10,871 nt of DNA, taken from contig DAOVXM010000046.1 in the NCBI GenBank assembly GCA_030636125.1, forward strand, positions 1 to 10,871, in the 5' to 3' direction. The first letter of the stretch is position 1, and the number at the start of each line of letters is the position of its first letter. The notes under the pieces were generated by a model, which saw only the letters and a list, made by a program, of their open reading frames with translations, had not been told where the DNA came from and ran no database searches. Shown piece after piece: positions 5,106 to 10,871 of the stretch. Made by a program: the position numbers and the translations under genes. Origin of the DNA: Chloroflexota bacterium. GTDB lineage: Bacteria > Chloroflexota > Anaerolineae > Anaerolineales > UBA4823.

Positions 5106-6794
5106 ATGAATTTAGATTCACAAGAATCCGCAAAAAACCTACGGCTAAAACGCCTGCGTGAATCCCCAATTGACGGCCTGACGCTAAAACGCCTGGTAGA
5201 AGCTAGTCTGACCTGGTTGAGGACAAACCAAGAAATTGTTAACTCATTGAATGTTTTCCCGGTTCCGGATGGAGATACAGGTACAAATATGGTGCTCACG
5301 ATGCAGTCGGCGTACGACGAAATTGTGAACTCACCTGAGCAGAGTTTCGGTAAAATGTCCCACGCGGTCGCTAATGGAGCCCTGATGGGGGCTCGGGGGA
5401 ATTCGGGCGTTATCCTCTCCCAAATTTGGCGAGGTATCGCCCATGCCGCTGGCAAAAATGATACTTTGGATGCCCCTACTATGGCGCAAGCATTTGCGTC
5501 AGCCCGCGATACTGCTTACAAGGGTGTGGTGCGCCCGGTGGAAGGCACCATTCTTACGGTGATAAAAGATAGCGCCGACGCCGCGGCAGAAGCCTTGACC
5601 GAAACCGACGACACATACAAGATGCTCGAATTAATTGTCACAGAAGCTGATGAATCTGTCCAGCGTACTCCCGAGTTGCTCCCAGTGCTTAAGGAAGCCG
5701 GCGTAGTCGACTCCGGAGGGATTGGCTTATTTTATATTCTGGAAGGTATGCTGCGCTATTCAAATGGCTTACCCTTGGACAGCGCTCTAACAACAGTGCA
5801 GCCTTTAGCTGCGATGCAACTCGAAAATACACTGCAGTCGATCGAACCAGGTCAGGACTTCGAGGTTGTCGTTGACTTTCGGCCAGACGCTAGCCTGGAT
5901 TTAGAGGGTTTTTACCGCGACCTGGAGATGATGGGTACCTCGATTCAAGTGGGTGAAGGAGATGGGATCTACCGTATGCATATCCATGTCCCGACGGAGA
6001 AACGCTACGAACCAATTGACTATACCATGTCGTTAGGCACCATCACTAAAGTAGCCATCGAGAATCTGCTTGCTCAAATGGAGGAGATTGAAAACGCAAG
6101 TGGGAGCAACAAACTCGCCCTAGCACCTGTCGAACCCGGCCAGATTGCTGTGGTCGCGGTCTCTCCTGGCCCGGGCTTGACACGGGTCTTCGCCAGCCTG
6201 GGTGTGGCTGCCATTGTTGAGGGTGGGCAAACTATGAATCCCAGTACGAAAGAGATTATTAATGCCATTGAGAATCTACCAACAGATAATCTCGTCATCC
6301 TTCCAAATAATAAAAATATCATTATGTGTGCAGAATCAGCTGCGGAGCTGACCGTTAAGAATGTGTCCGTAATCCCCAGTCGTACCATCCCTCAAGGGAT
6401 ATCCGCTATGATGCGTCTGGTGCCTGATGGAGATCTCGATCAAGTCACCGCAGAGATGATGAATGCCCTCAACGAAATCGAGTCCGGTGAGATCACCACT
6501 GCAACCCGTAGTGTCGAGATCGACGATGTACAGGTCCAGGAAGGCCAGACAATCGCCCTGCTTAATGGAAAGCTTGTAGCCGCTACTCAAAGTGTTGAAA
6601 AAGCCTGCCTCGAACTATTGAAAAATGCCCACGCTGACCACTTCGAACTGATCACCTTATTCTACGGGGAAGGTATACCCAAGTCCGAAGTCAACCGTAT
6701 CGCTGATATTATCCGCCGTACTTACCCCGAACAAGAGATAGAAGTTCAGGAAGGAGGCCAACCCCATTACCAATTCATCATTGCCATAGAATAA
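5106..6794 (+). CDS. fakA: Fatty-acid kinase catalytic subunit FakA (YloV, DAK2 domain)
   Basis: A 562-residue protein, the usual FakA length. It transfers phosphate from ATP to a fatty acid carried by a DegV/FakB partner; the acyl-phosphate then enters phospholipid synthesis. The N-terminal DhaL/DAK2 kinase domain (about 25-225) shows NVFPVPDGDTGTNM (49-62; Asp55 and Asp57 should hold Mg-ATP), GARGNSGVILSQ (95-106), RPVEGT (143-148) and GVVDSGGIG (199-207). The middle domain keeps HIH (292-294), but the spot where FakA usually has Cys reads DFEVVV (251-256). The C-terminal domain has LPNNKNIIM and VIPSRTIPQGISAMM. A Shine-Dalgarno AGGAG (5093-5097), part of the palindrome AGGAGTCTCCT, precedes the ATG. 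It follows the Asp23 gene by 42 bp and precedes two DegV genes, the expected partners. Confidence 0.94.
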   Translation: MNLDSQESAKNLRLKRLRESPIDGLTLKRLVEASLTWLRTNQEIVNSLNVFPVPDGDTGTNMVLTMQSAYDEIVNSPEQSFGKMSHAVANGALMGARGNSGVILSQIWRGIAHAAGKNDTLDAPTMAQAFASARDTAYKGVVRPVEGTILTVIKDSADAAAEALTETDDTYKMLELIVTEADESVQRTPELLPVLKEAGVVDSGGIGLFYILEGMLRYSNGLPLDSALTTVQPLAAMQLENTLQSIEPGQDFEVVVDFRPDASLDLEGFYRDLEMMGTSIQVGEGDGIYRMHIHVPTEKRYEPIDYTMSLGTITKVAIENLLAQMEEIENASGSNKLALAPVEPGQIAVVAVSPGPGLTRVFASLGVAAIVEGGQTMNPSTKEIINAIENLPTDNLVILPNNKNIIMCAESAAELTVKNVSVIPSRTIPQGISAMMRLVPDGDLDQVTAEMMNALNEIESGEITTATRSVEIDDVQVQEGQTIALLNGKLVAATQSVEKACLELLKNAHADHFELITLFYGEGIPKSEVNRIADIIRRTYPEQEIEVQEGGQPHYQFIIAIE

Positions 6795-6892
6795 ACTCTA
6801 CATATATTTTGGATATTTTCACAATTAACAACTCTAAGTTACCAAAGTCCAATTAAGCGGACTAGAGCACACATCGTTCCTAATTAAATCTC

Positions 6893-7783
6893 ATGCCTCA
6901 AGTTGGCATTCTCACCGACAGCACTGCTCAATTTCCCACACCCTTTTATCCGGGGAATGATTTGGTTACAGTGCTGCCAATGCGGATTCATTTGAATGGG
7001 CAAAATTACACTGAGGGGAAAGATATTACGCTCAACAATCTCCCCCCTTCAGCCAGTGATGGTTTATGCCCAAAGGTCCTACCCCCCTCAACAGGGTCAT
7101 TTCGCAGAGCAATTGCACGCCTGGACCATAAGTATCAAGATATCATCATCCTTTTATTATCCACCCAGCTTAATCCAGCGACGACGAATGCTCACAAGGC
7201 GGTTGCCTCCATTCGCACTTCAGCCAGAGTACATATCTTCGACTCACAAACAACCGCAACGGGTTTGGGCCTTCAGGTTCAGGCCGCCGCCCAAGCTGCC
7301 AAGAAGGGTTATGGGTACTTAGAAATCACTCACTTACTTCGCCGCTTGATCACACATACCTATACTGTTTTTTGTTTACGAAGTCTTACATATTTGTCTC
7401 ATTCAGGGCTACTTGACCCGGCTCAAGCTTTGGTAGGGGAAATGATGGACTTGACACCGATTATCATACTGGAATATGGCCAACTCAGAATCATTCATAA
7501 GGCGCGTAGCCCTCGTAATATTTTCGGTACATTTCATGAATTTGCCACCGAAATTGGTAAACTGCAACATATCGCCTTACTTAAAGGGCTGTCCCCAATT
7601 TTCAACGAAGTTAATTCCTTACGCGAACGGATACGAGGGGATTTTCCTAACACACCATATTCAGAGCACACATTAGGCACTTCCCTGGCGACGATTCTGG
7701 GACCTATGACCTTAGGTCTGGTCGCGGTGGAACATCTAGCAGAGGATCAGCAAGGCATTACTCGCTACAAGACTGTTATGTAG
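6893..7783 (+). CDS. Divergent DegV-family protein (FakB-like, altered key residues)
   Basis: A 296-residue DegV-fold protein, recognisable by ILTDSTAQFP (6-15), PPSTGSF (64-70), FDSQTTATGLGLQVQAAA (116-133) and LTPIIILEYGQL. DegV/FakB proteins bind a fatty acid and present it to FakA. Compared with the next gene, several near-invariant positions differ: SSxLSG reads STQLNP (90-95), SGRVS reads SGLLD (171-175, Arg lost), and GTHVGP reads ATILGP (266-271, His lost). It is also about 20 residues longer, with a charged tail. There is a 98-bp gap after fakA, no Shine-Dalgarno site before the ATG, and 13 bp to the next degV. It could bind another ligand, act as a regulator, or be decaying, although the frame is intact. 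Family membership is fairly sure; FakB function is doubtful. Confidence 0.85.
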   Translation: MPQVGILTDSTAQFPTPFYPGNDLVTVLPMRIHLNGQNYTEGKDITLNNLPPSASDGLCPKVLPPSTGSFRRAIARLDHKYQDIIILLLSTQLNPATTNAHKAVASIRTSARVHIFDSQTTATGLGLQVQAAAQAAKKGYGYLEITHLLRRLITHTYTVFCLRSLTYLSHSGLLDPAQALVGEMMDLTPIIILEYGQLRIIHKARSPRNIFGTFHEFATEIGKLQHIALLKGLSPIFNEVNSLRERIRGDFPNTPYSEHTLGTSLATILGPMTLGLVAVEHLAEDQQGITRYKTVM

Positions 7784-7789
7784 TAAAAT
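7784..7789 (+). promoter_or_regulatory. Candidate -10 box giving a leaderless degV2 transcript
   Basis: TAAAAT directly follows the stop codon of the preceding gene (TAG at 7781-7783) and ends 7 nt before the ATG at 7797. The predicted transcript start is at or 1 nt before the start codon. No Shine-Dalgarno site is present. No -35 match was found. Confidence 0.4.
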
Positions 7790-7796
7790 CCTCAGC

Positions 7797-8627
7797 ATGA
7801 GCAAAACTGCCATCGTTACAGATAGCACAGCCGATATCCCCAAAGAATTGGCCACCCAATACCAAATTCATATTGTCCCAAACATCGTCGTGATCGACGG
7901 ACAAAGCCTTGAGGATGGGAAAGACTTATCACGCCGGGAGTTCTACGATAACCTGCCCTTAATGAAGACAAACCCAACCACGTCTACTTCATCTCCTGGT
8001 GTTTACCAGCAGCTATACGGAGATATTCTAAAGAGAGGTGCGGATCAAATCGTGTCCATCCACGCCTCCAGCCAACTGAGTGGCATATTTAATGCAGCCA
8101 GCCTTGGCGCTCAAGCATTCGGTGACCAGGTAAAGGTTATCGATAGCGAAAACCTCAGCCTAGGATTGGGCTTTCAGGTCTTGGCGGCTGCCCAGGCAGC
8201 CCTAACACAACCCCTGGATGGTATCTTGTCCGTTGTGAAAGATGTGCGCAGCAGAGCGCGGCTGGTTGCCATGTTGGATACGCTTGAATACGTGCATCGT
8301 AGTGGCCGCGTATCTTGGGCTCGCGCCCAGATCGGTGCTCTGCTGCGTATTAAGCCCTTCTTGGAGATCAAAGACGGAGTAGTGCTCAGCATAGGTAAAG
8401 CCCGTACGCGTAAAAATGGCATTCAGCGTCTTCGCAAAATGTTACTCGACTTAGGACCATTAGAACAACTCGCTATCCTGCATAGTAATGCCGAAGCCGA
8501 TGCGCGCGAGCTGCTCGCAGAGATGACCCCCCGGGTTCCCACACGGCCCTTATTGGTCTATGTCACTACTGTTATCGGAACGCATGTAGGTCCAAATGGA
8601 TTGGGATTTGTCGCAATTGTTAATTGA
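7797..8627 (+). CDS. degV: DegV-family fatty acid-binding protein (likely FakB)
   Basis: A 276-residue canonical DegV protein. It binds a single fatty acid in a cleft between two domains and, with FakA, forms the acyl-phosphate. Motifs in order: AIVTDSTADIP (5-15), TSTSSPGVY (62-70, the T/S-rich loop), IHASSQLSG (88-96), VIDSENLSLGLGFQV (114-128), HRSGRVSWARAQIGALLRIKP (167-187; Arg171) and IGTHVGPNGLG (260-270; His263). The Ser, Arg and His positions linked with carboxylate binding and FakA contact are all kept, unlike in the adjacent paralogue. It starts 13 bp after that paralogue, but may also have its own promoter at 7784-7789. Element copy 4 begins 3 nt after its stop. Which fatty acid it prefers cannot be read from sequence. 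Confidence 0.93.
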   Translation: MSKTAIVTDSTADIPKELATQYQIHIVPNIVVIDGQSLEDGKDLSRREFYDNLPLMKTNPTTSTSSPGVYQQLYGDILKRGADQIVSIHASSQLSGIFNAASLGAQAFGDQVKVIDSENLSLGLGFQVLAAAQAALTQPLDGILSVVKDVRSRARLVAMLDTLEYVHRSGRVSWARAQIGALLRIKPFLEIKDGVVLSIGKARTRKNGIQRLRKMLLDLGPLEQLAILHSNAEADARELLAEMTPRVPTRPLLVYVTTVIGTHVGPNGLGFVAIVN

Positions 8628-8630
8628 ATG

Positions 8631-8689
8631 GTAAACTACTCAGCCTGGGGCAGGGAAAGCCGATTCCCATCTGTAGCCTGAGTAGATAC
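8631..8689 (+). repeat. Palindromic MITE-like element, copy 4 (diverged)
   Basis: A 59-bp relative of the 56-bp elements, with three 1-bp insertions. The outer arms retain CTACTCAG paired with CTGAGTAG (8635-8642 and 8678-8685), and the inner hairpin is GGGAA (8653-8657) with TTCCC (8664-8668). The inner stem changed on both sides relative to copy 3 (GGGAGA/TCTCCC), which keeps pairing. It begins 3 nt past the degV2 stop. The terminal GTAAC/GTTAC has decayed to GTAAA/GATAC, so this looks like an old copy. No T-run follows it. Confidence 0.75.
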
Positions 8690-8740
8690 TTGTATTTATA
8701 GATTCACATCAAATTAAAAAACTACGACTTGTCATCCCCT

Positions 8741-8748
8741 GGTAAAAT
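8741..8748 (+). promoter_or_regulatory. Candidate extended -10 for a near-leaderless recG transcript
   Basis: TGG precedes TAAAAT (8743-8748), making an extended -10. It ends 8 nt before the recG ATG at 8757, so the transcript would begin about 2 nt before the start codon. No Shine-Dalgarno site is present. The same TGGTANAAT form precedes the protein kinase gene. Confidence 0.5.
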
Positions 8749-8756
8749 TATCCCTT

Positions 8757-10871
8757 ATGAAGCAGTCATTGCAGAAATTACAAAAAATCTTTGAGCTCGA
8801 GGTCGAACGCGGTTACGATAACCGGGCTGTGGTTGGGGGACTGGACCGTATCCTGGATTCTTGGGAGATGGAAGCTAGAGCTGATGAATTACCAGAAGAT
8901 CTTATTCAAGCCATCAGCATTCGTCTACGTGATTATCCACGCTTAAGTGAATCATCACGCGCAGAGGCGTTAATGGGCTTGTGGCGGCGTCTACAGCGAG
9001 AGATTGGTGACTCAGTACCAGATCTTAAATTCCAGAAAAAGCAGCCAACCGCTCAAACTGAAGCACAACCGGTGAAACCTGCTACGCCTGAAGCCATCCC
9101 CACTGAACCAGAAAAAACACCCGCTGGGGAAGCTCCAATGAGCGACGAACCAGCCGAAGAAAAACCAGCCCCGCAGGATGAGGAAACCCCGGAAGAAACA
9201 GCTCAAGCCCCCGAACCAGAAGAGCCACCAGCTGCTATTAATGCGCCCGTCACAGTACTGTCAAAAGTAGGCCCTAAGACCGCTCAAACTTTGAGTCGCT
9301 TAAATTTACACGTGCTGGGTGATATGCTTTACAACCTGCCCCGCCGCTACGTCGACTACTCACGTCTCACCCCTATCAATCGTTTGAACTATGGTGAAGA
9401 AGTGACCGTGATCGGCACGATACAAAGTGTGAACCTTCGCCCAATTCGCGGCGGGCGCGCCAAAATTGCCGAAGTTGTGATTAAAGATGGAACAGGAGCT
9501 CTAAGAGCCACTTGGTTTAACCAACCCTGGATCGCCAAACGTATGCGTGTGGGATCCCAGGTCTCAATCTCAGGAAAAATCGACCAGTATTTAGGCCGTC
9601 TGATAATGAATAACCCTGAGTGGGAACCACTCGAACAGCAACAATTAAGTACGAACCGAATTGTGCCAGTCTATCCCCTCACCGCGAAAATCACCCAACG
9701 TTGGTTGCGCCGGCAAATGCACCAAGTTGTCACCTATTGGGCGCCCCGCGTGCCTGATCACCTCCCCGCCAATATTCGTTTATCTGCCGGTTTAGTGGAT
9801 CTACCCACCGCTCTACAGCAAGTGCATTTTCCAGACTCTTGGGATCACTTAAAAACAGCCCGTTATCGCCTTGCCTTCGATGAGATATTCTTGTTACAGC
9901 TGGGTGTACAACAGCAGAAACGCACTTGGCAGGAGCGGGATGCGCACATCTTTGAGACCTCGAATAGCTGGTTAGCTGCCCAGGTGAGAGGCTTACCATA
10001 CAGATTGACTGGCTCCCAGCAGCGCGCCCTTAAAGATATCCGGCTTGATCTTCGCTCCGGACACCCCATGAATCGTTTGCTCCAAGGAGATGTTGGGGCT
10101 GGTAAAACCGTTGTGGCTGCCCTAGGGGTTGCTATGGTCACGCGTCATGGCGCCCAGGCAGCTATTATGGCTCCCACCAGCATCCTGGCCGAGCAGCATT
10201 ATCAAAGTATGTTGAGATTTTTAGCCAGAGAGCAGATGGAAGATGCAATTGGGAACGGGGGAGCTTTGAAAGACCATCGCGCCTTGAAGCCTGAGGAAAT
10301 CCGCTTAATGATCGGTGCTACTCCTGAGCCCGAAAAGCAAAAAATCCGGGAGGGCCTGTCAAACGGATCCATCAAGTTGATTATTGGTACGCATGCCCTG
10401 ATTGAAGACCCGGTAACCTTCGCCGACCTCGAAATGGTTATTATTGACGAACAACACCGCTTTGGCGTGGAACAGCGTGGGCTCCTGAGATCTAAGGGGA
10501 CCAATCCGCATTTGTTGGTCATGACCGCTACACCGATTCCACGCTCGTTAGCCCTGACTGTCTATGGCGACTTGGATCTTACCGTCATGGATGAGATGCC
10601 TCCCGGTCGGCAGGCAGTAAACACCTTCGTACTGACACCTACGGAGCGTGAACGCGCTTACAGCTTGATCTGCAACCAGGTAGAGGCTGGCCATCAGGCA
10701 TTCATTATCTTCCCTTTGGTAGAAGAAAGTGATAAGAGTGAGAGCAAAGCCGCCGTCGATGAACACACCAAGCTGCAATCTAATGTCTTCCCGCAATTCA
10801 AACTTGGTCTTCTGCATGGCCGATTAAAACCTGGAGAAAAAGATGATGTCATGTCTCGCTTCCATTCCGGA
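8757..10871 (+). CDS. recG: ATP-dependent DNA helicase RecG (3' end beyond window)
   Basis: 705 residues are present and the frame is still open at the right edge; perhaps 170-190 residues are missing by comparison with E. coli RecG. RecG is a superfamily 2 helicase that reverses stalled replication forks and migrates branched DNA. Visible parts: an extra N-terminal domain (1-90, with LEVERGYDNRAVVGGLDRIL), a Pro/Glu/Ala-rich linker (about 95-162), the wedge OB-fold domain starting at VTVLSKVGPKTAQTL (165-179), Walker A GDVGAGKT (444-451), DEQH box (564-567) followed by RFG, and TATPIPRSLA (590-599). An insertion of about 20 residues relative to E. coli lies near 487-512. The ATG at 8757 is the start nearest the -10 box; another start deeper inside cannot be excluded. 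recG near yloU-yloV is a conserved neighbourhood. Confidence 0.95.
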   Translation, partial: MKQSLQKLQKIFELEVERGYDNRAVVGGLDRILDSWEMEARADELPEDLIQAISIRLRDYPRLSESSRAEALMGLWRRLQREIGDSVPDLKFQKKQPTAQTEAQPVKPATPEAIPTEPEKTPAGEAPMSDEPAEEKPAPQDEETPEETAQAPEPEEPPAAINAPVTVLSKVGPKTAQTLSRLNLHVLGDMLYNLPRRYVDYSRLTPINRLNYGEEVTVIGTIQSVNLRPIRGGRAKIAEVVIKDGTGALRATWFNQPWIAKRMRVGSQVSISGKIDQYLGRLIMNNPEWEPLEQQQLSTNRIVPVYPLTAKITQRWLRRQMHQVVTYWAPRVPDHLPANIRLSAGLVDLPTALQQVHFPDSWDHLKTARYRLAFDEIFLLQLGVQQQKRTWQERDAHIFETSNSWLAAQVRGLPYRLTGSQQRALKDIRLDLRSGHPMNRLLQGDVGAGKTVVAALGVAMVTRHGAQAAIMAPTSILAEQHYQSMLRFLAREQMEDAIGNGGALKDHRALKPEEIRLMIGATPEPEKQKIREGLSNGSIKLIIGTHALIEDPVTFADLEMVIIDEQHRFGVEQRGLLRSKGTNPHLLVMTATPIPRSLALTVYGDLDLTVMDEMPPGRQAVNTFVLTPTERERAYSLICNQVEAGHQAFIIFPLVEESDKSESKAAVDEHTKLQSNVFPQFKLGLLHGRLKPGEKDDVMSRFHSG

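Noticed and set aside
6846..6863. Small inverted repeat AGTCC/GGACT between fakA and the first degV.
   Set aside because: Only 5 bp with an 8-nt loop and no T-run, so not a credible terminator.

Overview
The window looks like a chromosomal segment from a member of the Chloroflexota, most likely an Anaerolineae-type bacterium. This rests on the style of the proteins: a membrane-anchored SH3b protein with a Pro/Thr linker, a lipid kinase with LPAGTSN in place of GTGND, a RecG with a long extra N-terminal domain, and a zinc-type L28. It also rests on the gene order. The taxonomic call is inference from memory, not from a search.

Layout. Positions 108-2779 hold three minus-strand genes in the order dgk-like lipid kinase, Ca2+/H+ antiporter (cax) and SH3b membrane protein, which probably form one transcription unit. 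A divergent promoter region (2780-2928) separates them from a plus-strand Ser/Thr protein kinase with a C-terminal membrane anchor (2929-4041). The kinase converges on rpmB (4251-4433, minus) with a bidirectional terminator hairpin (4198-4223) between them. From 4713 to the right edge all genes are on the plus strand: an Asp23/YloU protein, FakA/YloV (DAK2) kinase, two tandem DegV-family proteins, and recG, which runs off the window. No stretch longer than 300 bases lacks a gene, and no tRNA, rRNA or CRISPR was seen.

Function. The order rpmB (divergent), yloU, yloV, ..., recG matches the well-known Bacillus subtilis neighbourhood. Here two DegV genes sit where Bacillus has the sda genes. FakA with a DegV (FakB) partner forms the fatty-acid kinase that feeds exogenous fatty acids into phospholipid synthesis. 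The second DegV keeps the expected key residues, but the first has lost several of them, so the pair looks functionally split.

Main structural finding. A family of short palindromic elements (56 bp, GTAAC...GTTAC ends) occurs four times, always next to a gene end or start. One copy (615-670) is bracketed by a perfect 8-bp direct repeat, AAATTTTC. Removing the element and one repeat restores a 9-bp cax-SH3 gene junction. This is a non-autonomous, MITE-like mobile element whose GTAA ends and 8-bp duplication resemble the IS66 family. Several genes (degV2 and recG most clearly) have an extended -10-like box ending 7-8 nt before the ATG and no Shine-Dalgarno sequence, suggesting leaderless mRNAs.
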